The notes under the pieces: model-generated
Databases searched by the model: none
What the model saw: the letters and a program-made list of their open reading frames with translations, nothing else
What the model was told of the DNA's origin: nothing
Position numbers and translations under genes: made by a program
Assembly: GCA_945859605.1 (NCBI GenBank)
Contig: OX243828.1
Span: forward strand, 26,158,633-26,222,632
Direction of reading: 5' to 3'
Length of the DNA stretch: 64,000 nucleotides
From: Lumbricus rubellus
Taxonomy: Eukaryota; Annelida; Clitellata; Crassiclitellata; Lumbricidae
Part shown: positions 52,258 to 64,000 of the stretch, piece after piece
Position numbering within the stretch: position 1 is the stretch's first letter
Layout: every line of letters begins with the position of its first letter

Positions 52258-54857
52258 TCATGGATGAGACTCCAAGTGCAGCAGATCTTTCGCCGCCATC
52301 ACGTACAGCGTCTCGTAGAGGGACAGCATAGAGACTGACGGTCCAGACGGAGAGAAATGCGCGTTCGACTCGCACTGCCCTTCCTCGCTGGCCGGCGACG
52401 AAATCCCCGAACTGTAACCGTCGTTCTCGGAAAACTCCGCGCCGTCGACTTCGGGCGACTGAACGCTGACGTTCGACATGACTTCGACGCCCGACTCGGA
52501 CTCTGTCGCTGACGGAGAAAAGGCCGTCGCCTCAACGTCGGATGGCTCGCTCTCCTCCGATGCACCGGACTTGGACTTCTTCCAAGGCTCCGACTCGTAC
52601 TCCTCCTCTTCGTCGCGGATCTCGGATATACGGTTGAGAAAGGCGACGAGACCTCGCTGTTGGTATTCGTTGACGCCGTTGTTGACTTGATGAAACGCGT
52701 TGCACTGGCGGAAGATGAACGGATTGAGCGAGATCGTGTTGGACAGCGGTGAGTAGAAGATCACGCCACAACACGTTTCGTATCTGAATGTTATGAAATG
52801 GAATTACATTGTAAAACGGGGACAAATGATCCTTCAACTATAGATGTGGTGCACAGATATCAACAAGAGATGCGTTCGGCTTAACCCTTTAATGCGAAGA
52901 TGGTAGTACCGGTAAATGGTATTTGGAAAGCCTATACCCTCCGGCATTAAAGGGATAAGTAGTGCATTCAAAGTCAACCACGTGAATATTCAAAGTTAAT
53001 TTTTTTAAAATGAACTCCGCACGCAAGTTATTAACATTATTATGATTATATTCTTTTAGAAACTTGCCAAATCGTCTGCAGGTTTGCAATGTCTTTGAAA
53101 CTTGTACTAGGACACTTTTATCAACTTTCACAGCATCGTACTGAACATGTATCACAAGATTTTTTTAAAATACCTAACGTTGAACAGCTTAGGAGGATAA
53201 ACCAATTGCACATATCAGAGAAAGATCTGAATCACAGTTTGTTCTCTATAAATGGAGATCATTTCAACCGACAGAATAAACTAAACAAAACTAAACATTA
53301 AAACCAAACACTACATCCAACAGCCACGAAAACTGAGTTCCAGTAATCATCACTAACCCTTCAGTCTCCGGACGTCTATCGAGTACGTCCGATGGAACGT
53401 CGACTCGTCGTCTGATCAACTCGCGCCATCGTACGATCCGTCGTGCAACCGATGTCGGCGGATTTGCTCGGCCACTCGCCAACGCGTCGTTCTGCTTCAT
53501 GGCCGCTGCTGCTGCTGCTGCCTTTCTTGCGGCTCTGGCGGCAAGTCTTCGAGCGACGACGCCAGGCACACGGAAAACAGATCGCTTCATCTCATCACCG
53601 TTGCATGCTGGAAAAGCGAATAAATAAAGAGATTTGCATGCAATAGCATGTGGCAAATTATGTAATATATTACACAAGTGTATCATGCAACCGATATGTT
53701 CCAGATGCAGTTGAAAAACATGGACAGCTGACCTCCAGGCCAATGTCAATGACATCTAAGACTATATATTTTATTTATAATTTGAAACCATTGTAAATCT
53801 GCAGGTAGCAATTTATGCTTACAAACAATGCACAATTGCACATGTAAGGTAAACAATGCAAATGTAATGTAAAGAATGTAACGTGCAGAAGAAATTCAGA
53901 CAGTGTATGACATGTCACCATGGCAACACGTCGTTGCTCAAGCTTCACGAATGAGCAACAACCTATCAGTGAATATTTTTAAGAATTTTAAACCGTCATT
54001 TGTCTGTAGAGAACATGCTATTCACAACAAACTCTGAGATCACAAGGTTTCATGAGGAACTATATATATTTCTTAGTTAGATGAAAGTACATACGAATGA
54101 TACGATATTTTACAAGAACTTAAACCATATTCAAGTTCATACTTACAAGGGGTAGACATTAGTTTTTCAGCCAGTTTCTTCTTTATTTTGTTCATATTCT
54201 TTGTTCCTGGACCCAAACGACTATCAACGACCTAAACAACAAATACCAAATCGTGCAACATCAAAGAATTCTGATACTGCAAGTTTTATCGCAACAAAAT
54301 TAACTGGCTTAATTGCAATAAGCAGAACAATCGAATCATTTTGTAAATAGAAAGCAGCAACTATGAACTACATCTTTAAAAAAATTAGAACTGTACCATG
54401 CATGGAAAACTTTAATTGATTTGAATATACCAAATTTATGAACTATTTAGACCTAATCAATTAATTGTAGCTAAACTCTGGAGATTAATCAATTAATTTG
54501 TTTAATTAGTACCAGTCTTAATTCTAAGACAACATCATCATAAGATAGTTTATAAATAGTTTGTCATTATAGATATGACCCAAACACGGCATTCTAATGA
54601 TTTTCCAGCGTACTTACGTGGCTAAAATTCATTTCGTCCGCATCATTCTTCTCCTTTTTCGCTCGGAAGCGTTTGATTATAAGAACACATGCGTTACAGA
54701 TCCGACCGCAGCGTTGGTTTCCACCAAGCAAGAAGCACTCCTCAAAGTCCATCTCGTAATCTTTGCTACCGGCAAAGCGTGAACTTGAAGACTTGCGTCG
54801 GCAGATGCAGCAACCATCGGCGTTTCGATATTTCGGTCGCGAACCCGTTGCCATTGT
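52258..54857 (-). CDS. SINHCAF: SINHCAF/FAM60A-like subunit of the SIN3-HDAC complex (4 coding exons)
   Basis: Exons in transcript order are 54857-54618 (ATG at 54854), 54231-54147, 53607-53358 and 52783-52258. All introns have GT-AG ends and the phases agree (0, 1, 2), giving 365 residues. The first exon holds the diagnostic zinc finger GCCICRRKSSSSRF followed by ICNACVLIIKRF. Exon 2 continues with VVDSRLGPGTK. The last exon starts ETCCGVIFYSPLSNTISLNP, the second conserved block. Vertebrate SINHCAF is about 221 residues, so this form is longer: exon 3 is Ala/Arg-rich and the end is acidic and Ser-rich (EEEEYESEPWKKSKSG). In vertebrates the protein bridges SIN3A and HDAC to chromatin in the nucleus. 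An acceptor TTTCGATAG sits just before ACAATG, so an upstream exon exists. Confidence 0.92.
52881..52958. mobile_element. Tiny TTAA-flanked hairpin element 2
   Basis: TTAACCCTTTAATGC pairs with GCATTAAAGGGATAA. It lies in the last intron of the SINHCAF-like gene. Confidence 0.7.
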
Positions 54858-57800
54858 CTATCGAAAGAAAAACAGACGTGATCGTTAGCAAAATGCAAAC
54901 ATTTTTCATGTCAGCAAACCCAATTTTTACGCAATTATTTCGAGACAATTAGACAGAGATTTTTATGAAAGCAGCTTTTCATGCAAAAATAAATTCAATG
55001 TTAGAAACATTTGATCCTCATCTGCAATCGAGAAATATTCACACACTCAAAGGGCTGGTGAACTTTTAACAACACACAACAGACATTCATAATAGATTTT
55101 ACATGTATAAAAGTTCTGCAATGTCAAACTGGCAAAGGACATTGGTGGGCAATGGTGGCATTTTACAATCATTGCGAAAATACAAAATTGCAATCTCGCG
55201 TTGTTCTGCACAATAGATAATTTTAACAAGACCATTTATTACCCTTATATAGGTTCTCAAAATTTGCTATACAAGTATACACAAATTCGAAGCTCTAGAG
55301 TGCTACTCAAATTGTAAACAACAGATATCAGTACAAGGAAATACGTTCATATATAGGTATACAGTACTATACACACTCACATATATGCATCAGGGGTACT
55401 AGACAAATTCTAGTTGATTTAAATGATTTGGAATACACATGTGCACAAACAAATATACATTAGTGTGCTATAGACACCAAAAAACACATATACATACATA
55501 AACAGACAATCAGACATGTATACATAAAACACATACACCATACATTTACACAGGTATATAAAAAAACTATATAGTAAATATGCAAAATACCTAAAAAAGT
55601 CTAAGTATAAACCGCCATTACCCAACACACACGTATTTCAAACTATTGAAAACATCGAAGGTTCAAATCTTTTCATGCTTCACAGAAAGAGCCGCTAAGT
55701 TCTTGGCCCGTTCCACTGAGAAATTGTGCACAACAGTGAGATACGATGTCTAGCTGAAGCACTGGCTATCCGATTTAAAAACATCAGAGCTCATAAACTC
55801 ACAAACTTTCAGCTCAGAGAGCTCTTACAAACCCCGGAAGGTACATTCATATTTTTATAAGACTCAACCATTTCACTATTTACAACCAAGATGCCAAACC
55901 CCGTTAGCAGGAATAGACTTCCAGTGCCAGGCATCTAAATTGCACTGCAAAAGTACTTTCATGTTCTTTTCATGCACAAATAAATCCCAGGTTATAAAAT
56001 ATATAAACACACAGTCTCCTCGTACTACACTCCCGTGCGATGTGCAGGCACCAGCTTCTCAAACAACTATCCACACACTCAATTCACAACAAACACTCTG
56101 TTTACCTGTTCAAACTCCTTGAGCTTAGCATGAAATTTACAACTTTTTGGACAAGGTTAGAGCACTTGCCCTGTCATGTGGAAAGTGCGAACTCAAGCAA
56201 ACTGACAGGCGAATGAAATTGGCTCTAGACAAAGTCATTGAAAGCTTGGTCAGTTATTTGAATGGTTTCGCGCTGCTGACTCAACCAACACCTCAGAGTC
56301 ATGACTATGAGTACAAATGCTGATGTCGCACATGGATCATGCATCTACTTTTGCATCTAAAACGTAGAACCTTTTAAGTAGCTGATGCTCCATAAATAAT
56401 TATCTAACAGCTCTAGATAAACATTTTCCAGTGGATTACAATTGTTTCTGATATGTAACCTTATCATATCCGCTCAAATACTTTTCGATTTAGCCTACAA
56501 TGGATTCCGACTTCTTATTGCAATCACATTCAAGATGATCATCGACTGGGCATTAGTGTCTAATGGCAGACTGGGTAGTAAACTAGTGTCTAATGGCACC
56601 ATAAAAGTCATAGATTTAGACTTAGCATGTTGAACAAAGTCAAGTGCAATTTCACGCATTGCAACATACAGCCCATCCAAGATGAAGCTCCAAAGATGTA
56701 TAACAGTAAAGAATACATGATTGTCTCATCAGGCCTCAGCACAAAAGACATCTGAAACAACTGGCCATGTATAGGAGGAAGTGCACTAATATTCATCACA
56801 CAACCCATTCACATTTTCGCATGCATGTGCAGCTGCAGTGCCTGTCATTAGCCGTCGTAGCATCATCATGGAGTGCAATACTAGTGCGTGCCAGGAGATT
56901 GACCTCCGCATCTTGATCAATACGTGCCTCTATCCGGCCGCTGCCTCGTGCATCCATGTGCCCACAGATGCTCCATGCAACAAGCATCACAACAGCATCA
57001 TCAGCAGCCTCAGCATTCGTGCACAGGATCGTTGCCTCTCGCTCTCTATCTTCACAGGTCTTTAATTAACATCATGTTATATAACTATTAAATTAAAACC
57101 TAACTAACTGGATTATGAGAATTGTTTACGTGCATGCACGTGATGTAAATTCTATTAAATGCATCTTTCCTGCCAGGAAGGCAGATGTTGTTTTCAGCAG
57201 GTTTCAATTAGAACAGTTGGATGTCTGCTGTTCTGCTGGGCTCATCATGGTTCATTTTCAACTCTACAGTGCTCAGTACCCGATGCAAGTGATTTTTTCA
57301 CAAACAAAGTCTTAACATGTGGCCTTTTTAATCTTTTACCAGTTTGCCCCGGGAATATCCGCTGAAAACAGGCTTAAAATTAAAAAATGAACGGGTAAAG
57401 GGTTAAAGCAAACACCATCCAAGCACACAATCCATTTTAGCACATAAAACTTATCACTTGATTGATCTGTAAGAAAAGACAGCGTGGCAGATTTTATCAA
57501 AGCGAACAACTGTTTTTCTCTCTGATGCAACATCCCCTCCCAGGTTACCCTTGTGGGCTAGCAGGATCTATCCCTTTCTGGGTAACCCATTTTGGGGATT
57601 CACCTAACATGCTCAAGGCGTGCTGTTGATATTATTTACACTGTATAGCATCTGTGTTCTGTCTGCTAAGTTGCTTAATGGCTGATTTCTCAGAATAAAC
57701 GATTTTTACTTGATTTGAAATGTCTGATACATTGTTTTAACAAACGTACAGAAATGTTCAGTATCATTCAGCACAGTGCTGCCATAATTGGAAATAAACC

Positions 57801-58280
57801 AACAAACTCAAACACACACAAACCCTCTGTGTAGACAATGAATGTACTTGTGTATCATGACATGACCCACTGACCTACCAGGTCCTGCTATGGTTCATCA
57901 ATAAAATAGAGATCATCACAATACAACCAATGTTCAAGCACTTAGCAATGAGGAAATTCCCAAGTGGTCAGCTCTCACACCAACTCCATCTCACACAGGT
58001 ACACATGAAAGTATGATGAAACCCAAACAAACAAGTGTCATCTACAATAATTATTGTTGGATGACAAGCTAATTTCCCAACCTATGATCTCACTTCACAT
58101 TGCTGAGAAACCCCACCATGATAGCCCCATTGTCCCAATCTATAGTTTCACATCAACACAACCTCACATGGTCCTCAAAAATGCTTCAAGCTCAATCACG
58201 CTGCACTCAACTCGTTTCAACGGAAGCCTTAAAAACACGTTCACGATGTCTCTTCCGTAAACATGCAATTGAAAACGCAC
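54858..58280 (-). other. Probable first intron of the SINHCAF-like gene
   Basis: About 3.4 kb without a convincing gene. A less AT-rich island at 56822-57060 has an open frame on both strands but no domain. A small hairpin element is at 57328-57406. Confidence 0.45.
57328..57406. mobile_element. Tiny TTAA-flanked hairpin element 3
   Basis: TTAATCTTTTACC pairs with GGTAAAGGGTTAA, 79 bp in total. Confidence 0.65.
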
Positions 58281-58322
58281 CTCGTTCGCAGAGGCGCAAC
58301 GCGACGCTAACGACGACACCAT
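58281..58322 (-). CDS. Possible first exon of the SINHCAF-like gene
   Basis: On the minus strand ACCGCCATGG starts a 14-codon frame (MVSSLASRCASANE) that stops exactly at a donor GTGCGTTTT. Joined to the acceptor at 54858-54860 it stays in frame with MATGSR. The region is CpG-rich compared with its flanks, as promoters often are. It could equally be 5' UTR, because the second ATG matches the usual start of the family. Confidence 0.4.
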
Positions 58323-58560
58323 GGCGGTCAGTGCTTCGCGGAAATAGATCAATAAAGCCGGTGGTAAAGTCGTAACGCTAATCCGTGCGGCTTATACAGA
58401 CCACTTGAACCGCACAACCATGCACAGGATTTATTCGGTAATTCGTGTTTACCGATTACGTCACCAGAATACGTCTTTCAACAGGATTCACGAAATCGGT
58501 ATTAATATATATAGCGTCATTTTCACGGCGACATAGCAGCTAGTCGTGGTTTTACGACCG
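58323..58560 (-). promoter_or_regulatory. Likely promoter region of the SINHCAF-like gene
   Basis: CpG-containing sequence upstream of the candidate first exon. No sharp promoter element can be placed. Confidence 0.3.
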
Positions 58561-60430
58561 CAGTTTCCCAGTAACAGCTTCACGGCGTACCGACTATGTA
58601 TGGTCTTTTCCAGGTATGCCCTGATTTCCTGGTTGTCCTTTAAGGAAAGCTGTCATTGCAGTGGGCACATATTTTATGAAGGTTCATCATGGAATAAGAA
58701 TGCTGTGGTTGCCTGGTACAGTTTGGTGCATCTAGATGCACTAGTAGCTGCACTCGAGCAATTTTAATATGTATAGCAATAGTGAAAATAATAATACAAA
58801 TATTATTATTATTATCACGACTTTAAAAAAGACTAGCCATACCAGAACAATGCTATCTCTGCATAGGTCTCGCTTAAAGGGATGGACTTTCCCCATCAGT
58901 TCGCTCTGTCATCCTCTCTGGTAGTCTTGAAAATCCTCATCTTTTTCTTGTCTCAAAAGTCAAAACCTGTCACTTCTCTCGAGGTTGCATGCGCTGGGAG
59001 TGCTTCTGAAAGGCTTTTGCTATAAGAAGCACTTTTTAAATGGTCAGACACAATACAATACATGAAAAACATCCATAGCTTGGACAACCTTTCAGCATCA
59101 ACACCAAAGCAAGAACAAAAACAACAACTATTTCTTGAACAAAAGTCAACTTCCTTTGGACAGAAAGCAACACTAGGACCAAAGCTTTAGGTCTTGGTGT
59201 AACAGCTAGAAAAACACTGAAGCAATCAAACTTGTACGCTGAACAGTGTAGTTCAAGACAGACAGGTCTTGCTTATTGTACAAAAACACACTGTATTGAA
59301 ATTATCTGTAAATTTGAGCCACATAATGCAGCCACACGTCCAACCATTTAGCTGTTAATTGAGAATGGAACTACAGGTTCTTTCTCCCACAAAGGCTGAT
59401 ATAATAGGCCTGTTTTGCCCAACTTTACCAGTGCTATGGAAGTAAACACATGTCAATATTATTGCAATATTATTGCGGACCCTATGGTTAGCAGTGCACA
59501 ACGATTCTGAAGCAAGCGCAAGCCTACCATGTTCAGTAGCTGCACAGAGAAGAGCAATATTTCACATCCAGCTAAACCAGACTTTGATCACCACCACCAC
59601 CACCCCATTTCAACCATATGAGCCCTCACATGTTCTAACTTAACACAACCCCTTGTTGGTCCATGCAAGCTTGGACCATCAACTCACATAATTCCGTATT
59701 CATAAAACTTGTATCTTGCAGACCAACCATATTAAACAACCAACCCTGCTAGACTCAGGCAATTTGCCTGGTTACTATTCATGAAACCCCATGAGGGGGT
59801 AGATTGCAAGCTGAATGCCTTTGTCTAATTAATATTCATTCATGTGGCTGGTCCTACTGCATTTGCAGGCAGGTGTTACAAAAGGTCTAGCCCATTGTCA
59901 GCCAGACTTAGGTGCAGGTTTGGGTGAATGATCTCAACCCAAACGACCCTGAAAGTCAAGATTTACAATAAATCACCTAGAGCCTACAAACAATTGAACT
60001 CATAGTGATCCCAGCCAGACCCTTACAAAAGGTCCACCAGCAACCTAGAGCATTAACCTATAACTCCCAGGACAAAATATAACACCTAACCCTGAATGGG
60101 TTTCATTTTCACCCACAGTTCTAAATTAAAATCATCTACGCTCTGCTCTACAATCAAACTTACCAGTCAATGCACAATTAACAACATCATCTGAAACAAA
60201 CTAACAAGTTGGACCAGTAATTAATAATTATTCTATACTGCAATAATTTAAAGCTACATTCAAGATTTCCCACTGATAATTAATCATAATGTGATTCACT
60301 CACCATGTTCTAACAAATTACTTAATTAAAATCCAGTGTTTCAATACAACATGCAGTTACATGCTGCACGACAAACCCTGCCAGCAATGAACGACTGAAT
60401 GTCATACGAAGGAAGGTGGTTGTTACAATG
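58561..60430. other. No recognisable gene
   Basis: Non-coding; a short ATT/AAT trinucleotide run at about 58786-58815 and a CCACCACCACC run near 59590. Confidence 0.45.
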
Positions 60431-60500
60431 GATAACACTCTGGAGTGAAGTGCTTAAGGTATGAGATTCGAATCATGCATGGTCTCTGACTCTGCGTTTA
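60425..60500 (+). repeat. tRNA-like SINE fragment
   Basis: TTACAATGGATAACACTCTG resembles a box A region and GAGATTCGAATCATGC a box B. It does not fold into a full tRNA by eye. Confidence 0.5.
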
Positions 60501-60535
60501 TTTAGCTCTTCCTTTTTCCCCTAGGTGACAGCTAA

Positions 60536-60942
60536 GGCCTAAAAAAAATCTTGTGTTTCCGGTAACAGAGCTAAAATAAATTGGGTAGGTAGGTCGGAAA
60601 ATATTTTTGGGGGGTAAAATATTTTTATACAGTGATTATCCGAAAAATTATACTCCACAACTTTTTTTGCACAAAGGTACACGCTGCAACAAAGTACGTG
60701 TTCTAAGCAAGTATAAACTGCCTATTTCCCGACTGTCTGTACCTAAAACTCCTTTAGAAAGCAGTCCTATTAATTTCATTTTGCTGACGTCTTTTCTGTT
60801 AACTTAAGTCAATGCAAATGTAAAAAAATATTTTTTTTCTAAATAAATTTTTTTTAAATAATTTTTTTTACAAAAATATTTGAGTCGCGGCAATAAAAGA
60901 GGGTCGGTCGGGTTACCGGAAACACAACAATTTTTTTCGGCC
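60536..60942. mobile_element. PIF/Harbinger-like MITE (407 bp)
   Basis: Starts GGCCTAAAAAAAATCTTGTG and ends with the complement; both arms share GTGTTTCCGGTAAC. It is flanked by TAA at 60533-60535 and 60943-60945. A 3-bp TAA duplication is typical of Harbinger-type elements. The centre is A/T runs; no transposase. Confidence 0.82.
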
Positions 60943-60945
60943 TAA

Positions 60946-61815
60946 TGTACATAGAGCCTATGCCGTGCCTGGCTGCAACTTTGTGATTTCTTGTGATCTG
61001 CATTCGTGTTAATTGTTTTAACTGCATAACTTGTACATGTACAGTGCAGTGCATTTGCAGGTGTGTCACTATTAAAGAATAAATGTTACTATTATTATTA
61101 TTATAATAAACCTCAGATGTTCTTTAAAAATTCCATTGGATCGCTATTAGGCCTACCATGGATACAAAGGAAAGAAAAATTTGCAACTTCAACACAGCAC
61201 CAAACATTGCATGCTGCCAAGTCTTAACCAGAGCTATCAGAAAACAGTGGAAGTCAGCAAGGTCAACCACTGACCTCTCGTTTCAAACAATACAGTCCAA
61301 GTGATCTCATTGGTCAGCTCCAAACAATAGACTCCTCACTATTGGTTAGATCTAGACTCACAAACGCATGAGAGAACAAACCAATTATGTTAACTACACT
61401 CACCTTGCCTAAAAGACATTAAACAGCTGCGTAAAATAGTTCCGGCCGCAACCAATCAGGACAGAAAGGCTAGCTTATAATCTGCTTTATTTCAAGGTCT
61501 AAAGGACCATCACCAAAGACAAAAACCAAAACAATGACTTACTTATCAGATGCCCAAAGCAGTGGCTAATTGGTTTAATTAATAGGGGGAGCCTCAAAAT
61601 GAAATGCAAACCATGACCCGTGTAATAACCTCAAGCAAGTTCTTTACCCACCAGTGCTTGCGGCAAGACAGTGGCCTTTATGATTCATCTGTGACCTCGG
61701 CCATGAAAAGGGACCACTTTTCACTTACTACAGACAAGCACATCCGTTTTCTAAGACCACGAATATTGATTTTTGCATCTAATAATAATAATATAACATT
61801 ATTCAATGCTTAATA
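60946..61815. other. No recognisable gene
   Basis: Non-coding; one TAGGCCTA at 61148-61155. Confidence 0.45.
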
Positions 61816-61817
61816 TT

Positions 61818-61890
61818 TTGAGGTGGATTCGAACCTGTAACCTTCTGGTTACAAGGCACAGAACACCTACACCACCGCACCTCACAAGTT
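61818..61890 (-). repeat. tRNA-derived SINE head (Thr-like)
   Basis: The minus strand reads TGAGGTGCGGTGGTGTAGGT, an anticodon-like CCTTGTAACCAGAAGG and a clean box B GGTTCGAATCC. The T arm and acceptor stem do not fit in register, so I call it a SINE or tRNA pseudogene rather than a working tRNA. Confidence 0.65.
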
Positions 61891-63370
61891 CTTGACCCAT
61901 TGGTGTCTGCTCGTGGCAAGTGCTAATGTAGCTCTGTGTACGACGTGTACCGTAAATCGTGTGGAAAATCTTGCAACACTTCGGCATCGCAAAATGGATC
62001 TACCTTGATAGATTTCAACCTGACCCATCCGCATGTTGATGGGCATTAGTAGAGTGGCTAGCAGACGCCGGGAGTGCTAATCAAAGATTTTTTTCCCAAA
62101 TTTCTGACAAGGCAGAAATTTGCTTCGATATATTTGCATACAGTGAAAATGTTGTAATTCCAGGATTAAGAAAAAATCCAGTCATTCATACTCTACATTC
62201 ATAGCTCCCTCCTTGTGTTGAATCAACCTGGACTTGAAATTCACCTTTGCTTCTTAATTCAGCGAACCGTAGCAATATATTAGCGTTTCACATCCAAGGG
62301 ATCCTTGATGGAGGTCTCATTAACTACACTTATTAAATATGCATGCAAAGTCATTAAATAAAGCATATTCATCAGGCATTATCAAAGTATGCTACTTGTC
62401 CTTGAGCAGCAATGTAATGCAACTAGTCATTAATATAGGAAACTTTTGTACATCCATGGCATGATTTTGACCATTGCCTTTGCTGTAATATACATCGTAT
62501 TTCCTATAGATGCACCCAATGTACTGATCCACAAACACTCAAGTTGCTCTCCAGTTAAGAGTAACGAAGCTGATCATTCATAATTGCAATCACAATCCAA
62601 TTAAGTGTTTTCAAGAGAGACTCGTCAGAGTATTAATGTAATAAAATTCAGCAACGTACGATGACCTCTATCAACAATCCATGTTTGAAGATTTCATTGA
62701 ACGGTAAATTTCTGGTCCCTCCCATTTTTTATGATTTTTGCTCCCATTCTTTATGATTTTTAGTGGCAGTTCAGAAGTGGTGAGATTAGATTAATATACA
62801 CGGAGGATCATGTAATTTGATCACATTTTCGTGTAATGTAAGTTTATTAAAAGATTTAGACACTGCAGTGGTCGCAAAATAGTTTCAGAATTTCCTAAGT
62901 TTTATAACAGTTTTGGATGACAATAATTTTGTACAGTATTCTTCGTTGTCAGCCACACGCTATGACTAGAACCAACAGATACATCATTCAATAATTTCCC
63001 GGCAAATAAAAACCACAGTATTGAAATAGCATGTAACACACCTCAACAATATGCATTTACAAATTTTACACTTAAATTGTTTGCCAAAAAATAAAGCTGC
63101 AGTATTTGCAGATTTTGGCAAGCGAGAATGGTTAACTATTCAAAAACATTTACAAATCAGAGCTTTCTGCCTAGCCACATCATAATTCAAAGAGTTGAGT
63201 ACTCTAAAGCTGGCAGCACTGAGCGTGCTCTTTGTCACAATAATGACAGACAGAACGTGGTTTCATGGCTGCTCTTTCCAGTTCATGAATCAAGATACTC
63301 TATGCGGCCATTTGCTTTTTCTCGTGATCTCATAAAGCTGTGTAATTCCACCCTCTGAACTCCTTAGTCC
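61891..63370. other. No recognisable gene
   Basis: AT-rich non-coding sequence. Confidence 0.45.
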
Positions 63371-63456
63371 TTAATCCTTTCCAGCCAGAATTGTTTTGAT
63401 ACCTAACCTGTTAATCGGGTCATGATCGGTGACCTAATCCGACAGGAAAGGGTTAA
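63371..63456. mobile_element. Tiny TTAA-flanked hairpin element 4
   Basis: TTAATCCTTTCC pairs with GGAAAGGGTTAA, 86 bp. Same family style as the elements at 50993, 52881 and 57328. Confidence 0.65.
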
Positions 63457-64000
63457 AAGGAGGTATTCGTAAACAGGGAGCTGCATACTTATCAACATTT
63501 TTATATCATTAATAAAATTATAAAATCTATGAGTCACTATTTCTTCAAATTTTGCTGTCCTCTTGTGCATTTGCAACTGGAGTAATAAACACATACTTAT
63601 TTACTTACTTATAAAAAGTCATTATGCAAAACACCGGAATAAATCACGTATTTAAAAATTAAGCTAAAATCAGTGCAACAAGGTCGTTAAGAACAAGCAC
63701 ACACTCATCTGTCAGGCACTAGTATTCTAATAATTTCACACAAGCTACGGTCAGCTTCCAAAAACCAATATAAAATCTTCTAAACTCAGAAAACTGTACA
63801 AAGAATGCGCACATGAGTCACGTGACATCGTCAACCGCCTCAAATGCCAACTAACTGTCATCCGCCTAAAACTGCAACAATATTGCAAGTCACTTATGTT
63901 TGCTACAGGCAACAGACTCAGAATCCTTTCTGCAACCATGGGACGTTGTCTTATATGTTCAAAATAAATTTCATTTCGCGATAAGTCGATCACACTATCG
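63457..64000. other. No recognisable gene
   Basis: Non-coding to the end of the window. The 80-residue minus-strand frame at 63751-63993 shows no domain. Confidence 0.4.

Noticed and set aside
56838..57065. Possible exon in a less AT-rich island, open on both strands
   Set aside because: No recognisable domain and no clear splice frame; left as part of a probable intron.
61818..61890. Functional tRNA-Thr gene on the minus strand
   Set aside because: Box B is perfect and a 7-bp pairing can be drawn, but the T stem and acceptor stem cannot both form in register.

Overview
The window looks like nuclear DNA of a marine invertebrate animal, with a deuterostome such as an echinoderm as my best guess. 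The evidence is a host gene with GT-AG introns encoding a SINHCAF/FAM60A-type zinc finger, an intronless rhodopsin-type GPCR, many LINE, hAT, mariner and Harbinger remnants, large microsatellites, and no operonic bacterial structure outside one inserted element. The species cannot be fixed from the sequence alone.

The centre is a complete Polinton/Maverick (adintovirus-like) element at 19608-35395, about 15.8 kb. It is bounded by a perfect 6-bp target-site duplication (GCTGGG) and inverted terminal repeats of about 580-590 bp that begin AGTAGA. The left half reads rightwards: a small SAP-like gene inside the repeat, protein-primed-type DNA polymerase B, a zinc-ribbon HNH nuclease, an adenain-like protease and two fibre-like proteins with C1q-type heads. 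The right half converges on it from the other strand: packaging ATPase, penton-like minor capsid protein, a Gly-rich hydrophobic virion protein, a degenerate dUTPase-fold protein, a two-helix membrane protein, an unknown 300-residue protein, a pVI-like protein and the double-jelly-roll-type major capsid protein. A perfect hairpin separates the two converging units. A zinc-ribbon/phospholipase A2 protein and a chromodomain integrase then read rightwards to the other repeat, which carries a second copy of the SAP-like gene. All of these frames are open, so the element is a full virus-like replication, maturation, capsid and integration set. The most unusual points are a canonical -1 slippery heptamer joining the PLA2 frame to an integrase frame that has no ATG of its own, a shared P-[IV]-x-K-F-G amino terminus on three otherwise unrelated proteins (candidate vertex anchors), adenain-type cleavage motifs in two small virion proteins, and the repeat-borne SAP-like gene whose start is a near copy of the start of polB.

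Left of the element (1-19600) is repeat-rich sequence: microsatellites, LINE tails, a mariner-like MITE pair, two hAT-type elements with perfect 8-bp duplications, and one GPCR gene (about 15870-17225). Right of it (35402-64000) are a LINE fragment, a palindromic repeat, a 25/27-bp minisatellite, long stretches with no recognisable gene, the SINHCAF-like gene on the minus strand (52258-54857, with a possible first exon near 58281-58322), four tiny TTAA-flanked hairpin elements and a Harbinger-like MITE. Product names are from reading motifs by eye; no database search was run.
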